Below, piece by piece: positions 18,409 to 27,907 of a stretch of DNA of 35,373 bases. The notes under the pieces are model-generated. The model was not told where the DNA came from, made no database searches, and saw nothing but the letters and a program-made list of their open reading frames with translations. The stretch lies in contig CACMFU010000012.1 of NCBI GenBank assembly GCA_902613065.1, forward strand, positions 1 to 35,373, written 5' to 3'. The DNA comes from an uncultured Pelagibacteraceae bacterium. Its GTDB lineage: Bacteria > Pseudomonadota > Alphaproteobacteria > Pelagibacterales > Pelagibacteraceae. The position numbers were made by a program, and so were the translations under genes. How positions within the stretch are numbered: position 1 is the first letter of the stretch; every line of letters starts with the position of its first letter.

Positions 18409-18972
18409 TTAAACATTTAAAAAACCCTCTATTTTATTAGTAATTTGATCGATTTCCATTGTTCCATCAATCTCATGAAAATTTGAATTTTTAGAATAGT
18501 AATCTAAAACTGGTCTAGTCGTTTCTATATAAGTATCATATCTCTTTAATATAGTATCTAAATCATCATCAGACCTTTTTTCTAAAATTTTCCTTTTTTT
18601 TATTCTTTCAACAATAATTTCTTTTTTTACATTTAGGAAAAAAATATGATCAATTATCTGATTTGATTCATTTAATAACAAATCTAGATTTTTAGCTTGG
18701 CTAAGAGATCTTGGATAACCATCAAATATTAGTTTTTCTTTTTTACTAGGATCAAAAACATACCTTTTTAAAAGACTATTTACAATTTTATCACTAACAA
18801 ATTTTCCTTCATTCATATTATTTATTATTTTTTTTCCTATATCTGAATCTTTTTTTATTTCTTCCCTTAAAATATCACCTGTCGAAATTTGATAACCATT
18901 TAATTTTTTTACTAAATATTTGGCTTGAGTACCTTTTCCAGCACCAGGTGGACCAAATAGTATTATATTCAC
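18409..18972 (-). CDS. adk: Adenylate kinase (short form)
   Basis: 187 residues. P-loop GPPGAGKGT at residues 7-15, then GYQISTGDILREE (AMP site), LIFDGYPRSLSQAKNL and ILKRYDTYIETTRPVLDYY. The protein is shorter than the 214-residue E. coli enzyme because the LID insertion is reduced to RSDDD; this short type is normal in alphaproteobacteria. It interconverts ATP+AMP and 2 ADP. It starts with zero gap after secY, the usual alphaproteobacterial position. Confidence 0.97.
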   Translation of the reverse strand: MNIILFGPPGAGKGTQAKYLVKKLNGYQISTGDILREEIKKDSDIGKKIINNMNEGKFVSDKIVNSLLKRYVFDPSKKEKLIFDGYPRSLSQAKNLDLLLNESNQIIDHIFFLNVKKEIIVERIKKRKILEKRSDDDLDTILKRYDTYIETTRPVLDYYSKNSNFHEIDGTMEIDQITNKIEGFLNV

Positions 18973-20253
18973 CTATCTACCAAATTTTGTTTTTTTAATA
19001 AGTTGCTCATATTGAGAACTCATCATCCTAGTTTGTATTTGAGTAACAGTATCGATTGCAACAACGACAACAATTAAAACTGAAGCACCACCCAAATAAA
19101 ATGGAATAGGATAATTTGCAATTAGAAATTCTGGCATCAAACAAACTAAAGCAAGATATAACGCTCCTATTGTTGTTAGTCTTGTTAATATAGTATCAAT
19201 ATAAAGTGCAGTACTTTCCCCAGGTCTTATGCCTGGAATAAATCCACCATATTTTCTTAAATTTTCAGCAGTTTCAGTAGGATTGAAAGTTATTGAAGTA
19301 TAAAAAAAAGTAAAAAATATTATTCCAGATGCATATAGTAACATGTACAAAGGCTGTCCTTGAGAAAAATATGATGAAATATTCAAAAATGTTTCATTTT
19401 GAGAAACATTAAAATTTGAAAAAGTGACTGGTAATAATAACAATGCTGAGGCAAAAATTGCAGGTATTACACCTGCAGAATTAATTTTTAATGGTAAATG
19501 TGAAGAGTCTCCACCATACATTTTATTACCCATTTGCCTCTTTGGATAATTTATAAGAATTTTTCTTAACGCTCTTTCCATAAATACAATAAACATTATT
19601 GTTGCGATAAGTAATAAAAATATAAAAATTATCATTACAGTTGAAATTGCTCCAGTTCTACCTAATTCAAATGTTGTCACTAAAGCTCTTGGAATTTCGG
19701 CAACAATACCAGAAAAAATAATTAGTGAGATACCATTACCAATTCCTCTTTGTGTTATTTGCTCACCAAGCCACATAAGAAATATAGTTCCAGCAACAAT
19801 AGTTGTAACTGTTGAAATTTTAAAAAATATTCCAGGGTTAATAACTAAATCCGCTGACGACTCTAATCCAACTGCCAATCCATATCCTTGTATAGTCGCT
19901 AACAATACAGTTCCATATCTAGTTATTTGAGTAATTTTTTGTCTTCCTATTTCACCTTGTGCCTTTAGATTTTTAAAATATTCTGAAACACCAGTAAGTA
20001 ACTGGACAATAATTGAAGAAGATATATATGGCATTATTCCAAGTGCAAATATTGCCATTCTACTTACAGCACCACCTGCAAAAACGTTAAACATACCTAG
20101 CAAGCCTTTTTGATTTCCCTCCATCATTATTTGAAGTTGTTCTGGATCAATTCCTGGTAGAGGAACGAAAGTACCCAGTCGATAAACAGCAAGGATAAAA
20201 AGTGTAAAAAGTATTCTATTTCTTAAATCGTTAGATTGTGTTGAGGCACTCAT
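18973..20253 (-). CDS. secY: Preprotein translocase subunit SecY
   Basis: 426 residues with about ten membrane segments. Family landmarks are RLGTFVPLPGIDP near residue 25, GIMPYISSSIIVQLL (plug/TM2 region), the cytoplasmic loop INYPKRQMGNKMYGGDSSHL, and GFIPGIRPGESTALYID late in the protein. SecY is the channel of the inner-membrane Sec translocon. It is encoded between rplO and adk, with a one-base overlap to rplO. Confidence 0.97.
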   Translation of the reverse strand: MSASTQSNDLRNRILFTLFILAVYRLGTFVPLPGIDPEQLQIMMEGNQKGLLGMFNVFAGGAVSRMAIFALGIMPYISSSIIVQLLTGVSEYFKNLKAQGEIGRQKITQITRYGTVLLATIQGYGLAVGLESSADLVINPGIFFKISTVTTIVAGTIFLMWLGEQITQRGIGNGISLIIFSGIVAEIPRALVTTFELGRTGAISTVMIIFIFLLLIATIMFIVFMERALRKILINYPKRQMGNKMYGGDSSHLPLKINSAGVIPAIFASALLLLPVTFSNFNVSQNETFLNISSYFSQGQPLYMLLYASGIIFFTFFYTSITFNPTETAENLRKYGGFIPGIRPGESTALYIDTILTRLTTIGALYLALVCLMPEFLIANYPIPFYLGGASVLIVVVVAIDTVTQIQTRMMSSQYEQLIKKTKFGR

Positions 20254-20714
20254 TATTTAGATTGATTTTTAACAGTAATTTGTCCACCAGCTTTTTCGAT
20301 TTTCTCTTTTGCAGTTTTAGAAGAATAATCTGCTTCAATATCAATTTTTGAGTTAAAATTACCATTTGATAAAACTTTAAATTTATTAATTGATTTTCTG
20401 AAAAATTTTGATTTTTTAAATGTATTAATATTTATTTTTTCGTCTGCTTTAATTTTTTTATTGTCAATAAGATTTTGCAAATCACCTAAGTTTATTACAG
20501 CTATATCATTTTTGTTCACAGGATTGAAACCTCTCTTAGGTAGTCTTCTATATAATGGCATTTGACCACCTTCAAAACTTTTTATAGCCACTCCAGATCT
20601 TGATTTTTGACCTTTTACGCCTCTACCGGATGTTTTACCTTTACCAGATCCTATTCCTCTTCCTACTCGAATTTTTTTTGTTTTAAGATTATTTAATGTA
20701 TTTAAAGATGTCAT
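20253..20714 (-). CDS. rplO: 50S ribosomal protein L15
   Basis: 153 residues. The glycine-rich N-terminus ([20 protein letters not shown]) and [19 protein letters not shown] are diagnostic. L15 organises 23S rRNA late in 50S assembly. The ATG shares one base with the rpsE stop (TAATG), with an AGAGGA Shine-Dalgarno inside rpsE. The rpmD (L30) gene that normally lies between these two is absent. Confidence 0.97.
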   Translation of the reverse strand: MTSLNTLNNLKTKKIRVGRGIGSGKGKTSGRGVKGQKSRSGVAIKSFEGGQMPLYRRLPKRGFNPVNKNDIAVINLGDLQNLIDNKKIKADEKININTFKKSKFFRKSINKFKVLSNGNFNSKIDIEADYSSKTAKEKIEKAGGQITVKNQSK

Positions 20715-21214
20715 TATCCTCTTTTCTCGATTATCTCAGATATTTTTTTATTTCTTAAATTAGAAATATTTTTTGGTGAATTTTGTTTTGATAAAGCTTT
20801 TATACATGCTCTAATTACATTATGTGGGTTTGCAGTACCCAAAGATTTAGCTACTATATCTTTTATACCGAGTACCTCGCAGACAGCTCTAACTGGACCA
20901 CCAGCTATTATACCTGTTCCTTTAGGTGCAGATCTTAATTTAATTTTTCCAGCGCCATCTTTGCCATAAATATCATGATGAATTGTACGTCCATCTCTTA
21001 AAGGTATTTGTATCAATTTTCTTCTAGCCAACTCATTTGCTTTTTTGATTGCATCAGGAACCTGTTTTGCTTTTGCATGAGCAATTCCAATTTTTCCATT
21101 CTGATTACCAACTACTACTAAGGCTGAAAAACCAAATCTCCTTCCACCTTTTACAACTTTAGTTATTCTGTTTATGTGAACAAGTTTTTCTATAAATTCT
21201 GTATTTTTTTCCAT
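20714..21214 (-). CDS. rpsE: 30S ribosomal protein S5
   Basis: 166 residues. S5 signatures: [20 protein letters not shown] (double-stranded RNA-binding part) and the C-terminal lobe [21 protein letters not shown] with [14 protein letters not shown]5 contributes to decoding accuracy. It is three bases from rplR upstream and directly fused to rplO. Confidence 0.97.
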   Translation of the reverse strand: MEKNTEFIEKLVHINRITKVVKGGRRFGFSALVVVGNQNGKIGIAHAKAKQVPDAIKKANELARRKLIQIPLRDGRTIHHDIYGKDGAGKIKLRSAPKGTGIIAGGPVRAVCEVLGIKDIVAKSLGTANPHNVIRACIKALSKQNSPKNISNLRNKKISEIIEKRG

Positions 21215-21217
21215 ATT

Positions 21218-21568
21218 TTAAAATTCCATTCCATTTTTTCTCAGTGTTTCAGCAAAAATTTTAACTCTTCCGTGATATTTATAAATTCCTCTGTCAAAAT
21301 AAATTTTCTTGATTTTTTTTTCATTTGCTTTTTTCGCTAGAATTTCAGCAACCATAGTTGATAATTCTGACTTGTTTTTTTTTTGTCCTTTAATTTCTTT
21401 GTCTATCGATGAAGCAGAGACTAAAGTAATATTTTTTACATCATCTATTATTTGTGCACTTATATTTTTTGTAGATCTTGAAACACTTAATCTATATCTA
21501 TCTGTAGAAACATTTTTAAGTTTTTTTCTAACTCTAAATCTTTTTCTTTCAATTGTACTTAATCTCAT
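21218..21568 (-). CDS. rplR: 50S ribosomal protein L18
   Basis: 116 residues. [19 protein letters not shown] and the C-terminal [20 protein letters not shown] are the L18 hallmarks; the canonical ending G-R-V-x-A-x-A-x-x-x-R-x-x-G is recognisable with Lys-Ile replacing one Ala. L18 brings 5S rRNA to the 50S central protuberance with L5. One-base overlap with rplF. Confidence 0.96.
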   Translation of the reverse strand: MRLSTIERKRFRVRKKLKNVSTDRYRLSVSRSTKNISAQIIDDVKNITLVSASSIDKEIKGQKKNKSELSTMVAEILAKKANEKKIKKIYFDRGIYKYHGRVKIFAETLRKNGMEF

Positions 21569-22107
21569 TATTTTTTCTTACCCTCTTTTCTTAAAATATA
21601 TTGACCTTTTTCCTTAATACCTTTTCCTTTATAAGGCTCAGGGGGTCTAATACTTTTAATTTGTGAAGCAACCATACCTACTTGTTGTTTATTTGAGCCA
21701 CTTATTTTCAAAGTTGTTTGTTTTTCAACTGCTATTTTGATGCCATCTGGTATATCGAAGTTAATGTCATGACTAAATCCTAGCTGCATATTTAAAATAT
21801 TTCCTTTTAGCGATGCTCTAAAACCAACACCTGTAAGCTCAAGTATTTTTTCATAACCACTACTTGCGCCGATAATAGCATTATTTAGCAAGCTTCTATT
21901 CATACCCCATAATCTTTTAGATATATCATCGAGTTTTTTTGGTTTTATTGATACATCCTTACCTTCATTAATATTAAGTTCAAACATTTCTAAATCTAAT
22001 TTAATTGCTTGTTTACCAAGAGGTCCCTCAACATTAATTGTATTACCAGTTAATAAAACTTTTACTTTTTCTGGAATTGGTATGTTTATTTTTCCTATTT
22101 TAGACAT
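21568..22107 (-). CDS. rplF: 50S ribosomal protein L6
   Basis: 179 residues. Two repeated L6 domains are visible; [20 protein letters not shown] starts the second and [20 protein letters not shown] is the C-terminal family signature. L6 lies near the factor-binding site. Joined by one-base overlaps to rpsH upstream and rplR downstream. Confidence 0.97.
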   Translation of the reverse strand: MSKIGKINIPIPEKVKVLLTGNTINVEGPLGKQAIKLDLEMFELNINEGKDVSIKPKKLDDISKRLWGMNRSLLNNAIIGASSGYEKILELTGVGFRASLKGNILNMQLGFSHDINFDIPDGIKIAVEKQTTLKISGSNKQQVGMVASQIKSIRPPEPYKGKGIKEKGQYILRKEGKKK

Positions 22108-22499
22108 TAAAATACCTTACAAATAATTTCACCGCCAAGTTTTTTCTTCCTTGCATCAACATCAGTCATAACACCTTGTGGTGTAGATACAATTGCTATA
22201 CCAAGACCATTATTTATTTTTGGAAGACTGCTTGCGCTTGAAAAAATTCTTCTACCTGGCTTGGAAATTCTTTCAATTGTATTTATAACCGGATTTCCCA
22301 AGTTATATTTCAAGTTAATTTCAATTGAAGGTTTTTTGTCATCAGTGATTTTGTAATCAATAATATAACCTTCAGACTTTAAAACGTCAGCTATTTTGGC
22401 TTTAAATTTTGACGATGGTAATGAAACTCTGCTGTGATTTCTTACTTGAGCATTTTTAATTCTTGCTAACATATCACCTATTGGATCGCTTAAACTCAT
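22107..22499 (-). CDS. rpsH: 30S ribosomal protein S8
   Basis: 130 residues. Begins MSLSDPIGDMLARIKNAQ and ends with GLGIAIVSTPQGVMTDVDAR and GGEIICKVF, the S8 signature. In enterobacteria S8 represses the spc operon by binding its mRNA at L5; whether that occurs here is unknown. A Shine-Dalgarno GAAAGGA lies in the 10-base gap after rpsN. Confidence 0.97.
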   Translation of the reverse strand: MSLSDPIGDMLARIKNAQVRNHSRVSLPSSKFKAKIADVLKSEGYIIDYKITDDKKPSIEINLKYNLGNPVINTIERISKPGRRIFSSASSLPKINNGLGIAIVSTPQGVMTDVDARKKKLGGEIICKVF

Positions 22500-22509
22500 A
22501 ATTTCCTTT

Positions 22510-22815
22510 CTACCAACTCGATTTTACCATTCCAGGAATTTTACCCTCTAAACCAAGTTGTCGAAGGGCTATTCTTGAAATTTTTAATTTTCGATAAACT
22601 CCGTGAGGTCTACCTGTAATTTGACATCTATTCATAACTCTGACCTTTGCAGAATTACGAGGTAATTTTGATAATTTTTGTTGTGCTTTAAATCTTTCTT
22701 CTAATGATAATTTTTTATCCATTATTATTTTTTTTAATTTCATTCTTTTTTTATAAAATTTATCTGATAATTTTATTCTTTTATTATTCTTGTTAATTGC
22801 ACTCATTTTAGCCAT
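22510..22815 (-). CDS. rpsN: 30S ribosomal protein S14 (zinc-free long form)
   Basis: 101 residues, the long type without CxxC pairs; the body ends with [20 protein letters not shown] and IPGMVKSSW, both S14 signatures. It needs no zinc, unlike the 61-residue form. The start is fused to the rplE stop by one base, with an AAGGAG Shine-Dalgarno inside rplE. Confidence 0.97.
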   Translation of the reverse strand: MAKMSAINKNNKRIKLSDKFYKKRMKLKKIIMDKKLSLEERFKAQQKLSKLPRNSAKVRVMNRCQITGRPHGVYRKLKISRIALRQLGLEGKIPGMVKSSW

Positions 22816-23369
22816 TAATTACTCCTTGTTTCTTTAAATGGAAAATTTAAATGTTTTAATAATTCAAAACTGTGTTCTACTTTTTGAGATTTAATAACAA
22901 TTGTGATGTCTAAACCTCTAATTTTATCAACTTTATCAAAATTTACTTCAGGAAATACAATATGCTCTTTAACACCAAAAGTATAATTTCCATATTTATC
23001 AAAACCATTTGGATTTAGTCCTCTAAAATCTTTTATTCTTGGTAAAGCTATATTTGTTAATCTATCAATAAATTCATACATTTTATTTTTTCTTAGTGTT
23101 ACCTTCAATCCTGAATTAGTGTTTTTTCTAGTTTTAAAATTTGCTATAGATTTTTTAAATTTAGTTATTACTGGCATTTGACCAGTGATATTCGCCAAAT
23201 CTTCTTGGCACGATTTTAAAATTTTCTGGTCATTTCCATCAAGACCTAAACCCATATTTAAAACTATTTTTTGTATTCTTGGACCCATGTATAAATTTTT
23301 ATAGCCAAATTTTTCTTTTAATGTTGGCTCAATTTCTTTAGATATGGTCTGTTTTAATCTAGGTGTCAT
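22815..23369 (-). CDS. rplE: 50S ribosomal protein L5
   Basis: 184 residues. [37 protein letters not shown] and the C-terminal [20 protein letters not shown] are L5 landmarks. L5 binds 5S rRNA and contacts P-site tRNA. One-base overlaps link it to rplX and rpsN. Confidence 0.97.
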   Translation of the reverse strand: MTPRLKQTISKEIEPTLKEKFGYKNLYMGPRIQKIVLNMGLGLDGNDQKILKSCQEDLANITGQMPVITKFKKSIANFKTRKNTNSGLKVTLRKNKMYEFIDRLTNIALPRIKDFRGLNPNGFDKYGNYTFGVKEHIVFPEVNFDKVDKIRGLDITIVIKSQKVEHSFELLKHLNFPFKETRSN

Positions 23370-23608
23370 TATTTTTTAGCCTCACTTTTATTTTTGGTAT
23401 CAAATATTGCTAAATTCGAGAGATGTATAAAGTTTTCTTTCGAAACTATTCCACCTTTCTTTTCTTTTGTAGTTTTCACATGTTTTTTTACCATGTTAAT
23501 ACCTTTTACTTTTGCCCTATTATTTTTTCTGTCAATTTCAATGACGTCACCATCTTTGTTTTTATCCTTACCAGTCAATATTTTTACTTTAATACCTTTT
23601 TTAATCAT
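23369..23608 (-). CDS. rplX: 50S ribosomal protein L24, short form
   Basis: 79 residues versus about 100-105 in most bacteria. The KOW domain is intact ([20 protein letters not shown], then [12 protein letters not shown] and HLSNLAIFD) but the usual C-terminal block, typically containing a GKPTR-like segment and a basic tail, is missing: the protein stops after KNKSEAKK. The stop codon is fused to the rplE start, so no frame-shifted remnant can lie downstream. L24 initiates 50S assembly; the N-terminal KOW part is the rRNA-binding core. Confidence 0.94.
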   Translation of the reverse strand: MIKKGIKVKILTGKDKNKDGDVIEIDRKNNRAKVKGINMVKKHVKTTKEKKGGIVSKENFIHLSNLAIFDTKNKSEAKK

Positions 23609-23976
23609 TATAATACCTCTGGTGCCAAAGAAATTATTTTCATTTGTCCTCTATTTCTTAACTCTCTAGTAACTGGTCCAAAAATCCTAGTGCCTATTGG
23701 CTCCCCTTTATCATCTGTCAGAACAGCTGCATTGTTGTCAAATCTTACTTTGGATCCATCATTCCTATGAATTCCTTTTTTAACTCTAACAACAACAGCT
23801 TTATGAACTGCACCTTTTTTAACTTTCCCTTTTGGAATTGCTTCTTTAACTGCGACAACGATAGTATCACCAATGCTTGCGTATCTTCTTTTAGATCCAC
23901 CTAATACTTTTATACATTCAATTTTTTTTGCACCAGTGTTATCAGCTACAAATAATTCTGTCTGAACTTGTATCAT
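23608..23976 (-). CDS. rplN: 50S ribosomal protein L14
   Basis: 122 residues, exactly the family norm. [40 protein letters not shown] and [13 protein letters not shown] are diagnostic. L14 forms an intersubunit bridge and binds the silencing factor RsfS. Four-base ATGA-type overlap with rpsQ upstream, one-base overlap with rplX downstream. Confidence 0.97.
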   Translation of the reverse strand: MIQVQTELFVADNTGAKKIECIKVLGGSKRRYASIGDTIVVAVKEAIPKGKVKKGAVHKAVVVRVKKGIHRNDGSKVRFDNNAAVLTDDKGEPIGTRIFGPVTRELRNRGQMKIISLAPEVL

Positions 23977-24209
23977 TTTGAAACTCCTATCACTTCAAAT
24001 TTTTTTGACTTTGAGTAAGGTTTGCACTCTTGTATCGATACTTTATCACCGTTTTTATATTTATTCTCTTCGTCGTGAACACTATATTTTTTTCTAGCTT
24101 TAATTACTTTTTTTAATACCGGATGTTGGTATTTTCTCTCAACTAAAACTGTTATGGTTTTATTTGGCTTATCGCTGACAACTATTCCATTTAATACTTT
24201 TTTAGGCAT
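23973..24209 (-). CDS. rpsQ: 30S ribosomal protein S17
   Basis: 78 residues. [20 protein letters not shown] and [20 protein letters not shown] with the ending SKSKKFEVI fit S17, an OB-fold early 16S rRNA binder. It overlaps rpmC by 8 bases and rplN by 4, the tightest pair of junctions in the operon. Confidence 0.96.
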   Translation of the reverse strand: MPKKVLNGIVVSDKPNKTITVLVERKYQHPVLKKVIKARKKYSVHDEENKYKNGDKVSIQECKPYSKSKKFEVIGVSK

Positions 24210-24390
24210 CTTTTCTCACTATCAATGTTTTTAATCTTGCAATATTCTTCTTTGTTTCACTTATTTTTGATGGACTTTTTATCTGACCATTAATTTTTTG
24301 AAATCTAAAATTAAAAAGATCTTTTTTTAATTTTTCAATATCTTTTAAAGCTTGTTCTTTGGTCATTTTCTTTATCTCACTTTTTTTCAT
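24202..24390 (-). CDS. rpmC: 50S ribosomal protein L29
   Basis: 62 residues: two helices, the second containing [19 protein letters not shown], the L29 signature, and ending in an Ile-Ala-Arg-Leu-Lys-Thr pattern. L29 lies at the exit tunnel where trigger factor and SRP dock. It starts with zero gap after rplP. Confidence 0.95.
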   Translation of the reverse strand: MKKSEIKKMTKEQALKDIEKLKKDLFNFRFQKINGQIKSPSKISETKKNIARLKTLIVRKDA

Positions 24391-24798
24391 TTAAATTCTC
24401 TTAATAAATTTACATTTAATTGGAAGTTTTGCCGATGCTTTGTATAAAGCCTCTCTAGCAATTTCTTCTGTTACACCGTCAACCTCAAATAAAATTCTTC
24501 CTGGTTTTACTCTACATGCCCAAAATTCTGGTGAGCCTTTTCCCTTACCCATTCTTACCTCAGTAGGTTTTTTTGATACTGGTATATTAGGAAACATTCT
24601 TGTCCAAACTCTACCTTGTCTTTTCATGTGTCTTGTTAATGCTACTCTAGCTGCTTCTATCTGTCTGGATATTATTCTTTCTGGCTGGATTGCTTTCAAT
24701 CCAAATGAACCATAATTCATAGCATTACATCTAGAGGCATTACCATGAATTCTTCCTTTATGTGCTTTTCTAAACTTTGTTCTAGTTGGTTGTAACAT
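24391..24798 (-). CDS. rplP: 50S ribosomal protein L16
   Basis: 135 residues. [39 protein letters not shown], and [20 protein letters not shown] are characteristic. The conserved Arg of [10 protein letters not shown], hydroxylated by YcfD in E. coli, is in place. L16 supports A-site tRNA. Two-base gap to rpsC. Confidence 0.97.
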   Translation of the reverse strand: MLQPTRTKFRKAHKGRIHGNASRCNAMNYGSFGLKAIQPERIISRQIEAARVALTRHMKRQGRVWTRMFPNIPVSKKPTEVRMGKGKGSPEFWACRVKPGRILFEVDGVTEEIAREALYKASAKLPIKCKFIKRI

Positions 24799-24800
24799 TA

Positions 24801-25460
24801 TTATGTTTTATTCCTTTCTTGGCTAAATTCTTTTGTAAAGATTTCTCCTTTATATATCCAAACTTTAATTCCGATTATTCCATATGTGGTCAAAGCTTCT
24901 GCTTCAGCGTAATCAATATCTGCTCTTAAAGTATGAGATGGAATACTTCCATCTCTTAACCATTCTGTTCTAGCAATTTCGTTTCCACCAAGTCTTCCGC
25001 TACAAGAAACTTTAATTCCCTTAGCTCCTAATCTTAATGCTGATTGCATTGCTCTCTTCATTGCTCTCCTGTAAGAAACACGTTTAACCAACTGTTGAGC
25101 AATATTCTCGGCAACTAAAAATGAATTTGTCTCAGGTTTTTTAACTTCCTTAATATTTAGCACTATTTCATTTGCGCTCAATCTTGATAATTTCCCTTTT
25201 ATTTTTTCTATATCACTTCCCTTTTTTCCAATTACAAATCCAGGTCTAGAAGTATAAATTGTTACGAAACATTTTTTTGCTGATCTTTCTATCATAACTT
25301 TTGAAACACCTGAATTGATAACATTTTTTTTAATGAATTCTCTGATTTTAAAATCTTCAATCAAATAATTTCCAAAATCTTGTTTTTTTGCGTACCAAAC
25401 AGAATCCCATCCTCTATTAATACCTAATCTTAAACCTACTGGATTAACCTTTTGTCCCAT
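24801..25460 (-). CDS. rpsC: 30S ribosomal protein S3
   Basis: 219 residues. [20 protein letters not shown] start, a KH domain whose GKKGSD is the GxxG RNA-binding loop, and the C-terminal [17 protein letters not shown] and [18 protein letters not shown]3 is part of the mRNA entry helicase site. It starts 17 bases before the rplV stop, the longest same-strand overlap in the cluster. Confidence 0.97.
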   Translation of the reverse strand: MGQKVNPVGLRLGINRGWDSVWYAKKQDFGNYLIEDFKIREFIKKNVINSGVSKVMIERSAKKCFVTIYTSRPGFVIGKKGSDIEKIKGKLSRLSANEIVLNIKEVKKPETNSFLVAENIAQQLVKRVSYRRAMKRAMQSALRLGAKGIKVSCSGRLGGNEIARTEWLRDGSIPSHTLRADIDYAEAEALTTYGIIGIKVWIYKGEIFTKEFSQERNKT

Positions 25461-25839
25461 ATTCCTTCTCTTTTTGTTTCATTTGTTCACTCAAAACTAT
25501 TGTTACGTTTGAGTATGGTTTCATAATTTCTGCAGCTCTACCTTTAGCCCTAGCTCTAAATCTTTTCATTATTACCTGTTTTCCACAGAAAGCTTCTTTA
25601 ACTACTAAATTGTCAATATCGTATTGAAAGTTGTTTTCAGCATTAGCAACTGCCGATGAAATTGTTTTTCTAACATCTTTAGAAATTCTTTTTTCTAAGA
25701 AAGATAAATCTCTAATCGCAATTTCTACTTTTTTACCAACTATTGATTTGAGTATAGGTTTTAATTTTCTTACACTAGATCTTACATTCTTATTTGTTGA
25801 TCTAACTTGTTTTAAATCTATATCTTTATTTTTACTCAT
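25444..25839 (-). CDS. rplV: 50S ribosomal protein L22
   Basis: 131 residues. Family features are [17 protein letters not shown], the [12 protein letters not shown] beta-hairpin region that reaches the exit tunnel, and VTIVLSEQ near the end. The N-terminus ([21 protein letters not shown]) is a little extended relative to the 110-residue E. coli protein. Two-base gap to rpsS. Confidence 0.96.
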   Translation of the reverse strand: MSKNKDIDLKQVRSTNKNVRSSVRKLKPILKSIVGKKVEIAIRDLSFLEKRISKDVRKTISSAVANAENNFQYDIDNLVVKEAFCGKQVIMKRFRARAKGRAAEIMKPYSNVTIVLSEQMKQKEKEYGTKG

Positions 25840-25841
25840 AT

Positions 25842-26150
25842 TTATTTCTTATCAGCTCCTTTTGCTCCACCCTCAACTTTTGCTTTTTTATCAGCTGGTG
25901 TATGACCAAAAAATTGTCTTGTTGGAGCAAATTCTCCAAATTTGTGCCCCACCATGTCTTCAGATACAGTTATTGGTATAAATTTTTTACCGTTATAAAT
26001 TAAAAAACTAAATCCTACAAAGTCAGGTATTATAGTTGACTTTCTAGACCAAGTCTTAATTGGTTTTTTATTAGGATCGTTTTTGATCTTTTCAACTTTT
26101 TTAATTAAGCTTTCCTCAACAAACGGTCCTTTCCAAACAGATCTTGCCAT
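25842..26150 (-). CDS. rpsS: 30S ribosomal protein S19
   Basis: 102 residues. [40 protein letters not shown] and [19 protein letters not shown] are the S19 signature. A further about 20 residues, rich in Ala/Gly/Lys ([17 protein letters not shown]), form a low-complexity tail beyond the roughly 92-residue norm; in S19 the C-terminus lies near A-site tRNA and S13. Confidence 0.97.
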   Translation of the reverse strand: MARSVWKGPFVEESLIKKVEKIKNDPNKKPIKTWSRKSTIIPDFVGFSFLIYNGKKFIPITVSEDMVGHKFGEFAPTRQFFGHTPADKKAKVEGGAKGADKK

Positions 26151-26153
26151 AAA

Positions 26154-26987
26154 TTAAGCTCTCTTCTTCTTTCTTCTTCTTATTATAAATTTATCAGTTC
26201 TTTTATTGTCTCTTGTTTTTAATCCTTTAGCTGATTGTCCAGTAGGAGAAACGGGATGTCTACCACCTGCAGATTTTCCTTCACCACCACCATGAGGGTG
26301 ATCCACTGGATTTTTAACAACTCCTCTTGTATGTGGTCTTCTTCCTAACCATCTTGATCGACCAGCTTTACCGATTTTAATATTTTTTTGATCTGGATTA
26401 GATAATACTCCAATTGTAGCCAACGCTCTTGAATCTATTTTTCTAACTTCACCTGAAGTCATTTTTATAATTGAGTAGTTTCCATCAATACCAGATATCG
26501 TTACAGAAGAACCAGCTGCTCTTGCTATTTTTCCACCTGCACCTGGCTGTATTTCAACATTATGTATATCAATACCTACCGGAATATCCTGTAATGGTAA
26601 ACAATTTCCTATTTTAATTTCTGAAGAAGAACCATTTTGAATATGATCACCTACTTTTATTTTTTGCGGAGCAAGATAATAAAATTTTTGATTGTCTTCA
26701 AATTTAACCAACATTATATGACATGACCTGTTTGGGTCATACTCAATTCTTTCCACAATTGCCTTCATATCGTTCTTTTTTCTATAAAAATCAACTTTTC
26801 TATATTTATGTTTGTGCCCACCCCCATGATTACGTGAGGTTATTCGACCATAATTATTTCTTCCTTTTGAGGAATAATTCGCACTTGTTAATGGCTTATA
26901 AGGTTTACCTTTCCAAAGACCTTCTCTACTAGTCAGTATAGTGCCTCGAGTAGATTTCGTGTAAGGTTTAAATGTTTTTAAAGCCAT
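26154..26987 (-). CDS. rplB: 50S ribosomal protein L2
   Basis: 277 residues. GRNNYGRITSRNHGGGHKHK, VHNVEIQPGAGG-type core (here DIHNVEIQPGAGGKIARAAG), and RGVVKNPVDHPHGGGEGKS with the functionally important His residues, followed by a basic tail. L2 is required for subunit joining and the peptidyl-transferase fold. Three-base gap to rplW. Confidence 0.98.
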   Translation of the reverse strand: MALKTFKPYTKSTRGTILTSREGLWKGKPYKPLTSANYSSKGRNNYGRITSRNHGGGHKHKYRKVDFYRKKNDMKAIVERIEYDPNRSCHIMLVKFEDNQKFYYLAPQKIKVGDHIQNGSSSEIKIGNCLPLQDIPVGIDIHNVEIQPGAGGKIARAAGSSVTISGIDGNYSIIKMTSGEVRKIDSRALATIGVLSNPDQKNIKIGKAGRSRWLGRRPHTRGVVKNPVDHPHGGGEGKSAGGRHPVSPTGQSAKGLKTRDNKRTDKFIIRRRKKKRA

Positions 26988-26990
26988 AAT

Positions 26991-27284
26991 TTAAATACCT
27001 GTTGTTAAGTCAATATTTTGACCTTTTTTAAGAGTAATAATTGCTTTTTTAAAACCCTTCTTTTTAACTTTTTTTCCTCTAGTAGATTTAATTAATGTTT
27101 TTTTATTAATAATATTAATTTTTGTTACGTTGACTTTAAAAATTTTTTCAATTGATCCTTTTAAGGTTTTTTTATTTGCGCTTTGAGGCACCTTAAAAAC
27201 AATTTTATTTTGTTCAGACAAATTTGTTGATTTTTCAGTTACAACAGGAAACAAGATTTTATCGTACAGACTTAATTTATCCAT
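26991..27284 (-). CDS. rplW: 50S ribosomal protein L23
   Basis: 97 residues. ILFPVVTEKSTNLSEQNKIV opens the conserved fold and IEKIFKVNVTKINIINKKT follows, with a lysine-rich loop (TRGKKVKKKGFKKAIITL). L23 is the main docking point for trigger factor and SRP at the exit tunnel. Shares one base with the rplD stop. Confidence 0.96.
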   Translation of the reverse strand: MDKLSLYDKILFPVVTEKSTNLSEQNKIVFKVPQSANKKTLKGSIEKIFKVNVTKINIINKKTLIKSTRGKKVKKKGFKKAIITLKKGQNIDLTTGI

Positions 27285-27907
27285 TATTGATACCTTTTTT
27301 CTAATTCTTTAACTGAACTCTCAGTAAAAATAATTTTTTTATATTTAACTAAATCAAATGCACTGAAATGATTTGCATCAGTTAATTTGACATTAGGAAT
27401 ATTTTTAGTTGACCTTAAGATATTATCTTTTGATTTTGTATCCACAATTAATAATGAGTTGTTTGCATCAAACTTCTTTAAGAGTTCAAACATTTCTTTT
27501 GTTTTTTCAATTTTTTTTCCAAAATCATCAAAAATAATTACGTTATTCGATTTATTTTTTTCAGTAATTAGTGAAGCTATACTCATTTTTTTTTCACTCT
27601 TATTTAATTTTCTGTTTTTATAATTATCCTGACCTTTGGGGCCATGAGCTATTCCACCACCTACAAATATAGGAGCTTTTTTACTAGAGTGTCTTGCATT
27701 TCCAGTACCTTTTTGTGAATAAATTTTGGAAGTTGAGCCAGTAATTTCATTTCTTTGCTTTGTTTTTGCTTTTCTACCTTTAAAATTAGCGTTTAATTTA
27801 TAGATCACACCGCTCACCAATTGACTATTAATTTTAGCGCTAAAAATTTTATCTAGCACCTCTATGCTTTGTTTTTTTCCATCAATACTTAATTTATCTA
27901 TTTTCAT
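27284..27907 (-). CDS. rplD: 50S ribosomal protein L4
   Basis: 207 residues. The tunnel loop is visible (RKAKTKQRNEITGSTSKIYS, QKGTGNARHSSKKAPIFVGG, GIAHGP), and the globular part ends with YKKIIFTESSVKELEKRYQ. In E. coli L4 represses its own S10 operon through the leader mRNA; here there is no S10 leader because fusA is only two bases upstream of rpsJ, so that control would need another site. Zero gap to rplC. Confidence 0.96.
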   Translation of the reverse strand: MKIDKLSIDGKKQSIEVLDKIFSAKINSQLVSGVIYKLNANFKGRKAKTKQRNEITGSTSKIYSQKGTGNARHSSKKAPIFVGGGIAHGPKGQDNYKNRKLNKSEKKMSIASLITEKNKSNNVIIFDDFGKKIEKTKEMFELLKKFDANNSLLIVDTKSKDNILRSTKNIPNVKLTDANHFSAFDLVKYKKIIFTESSVKELEKRYQ

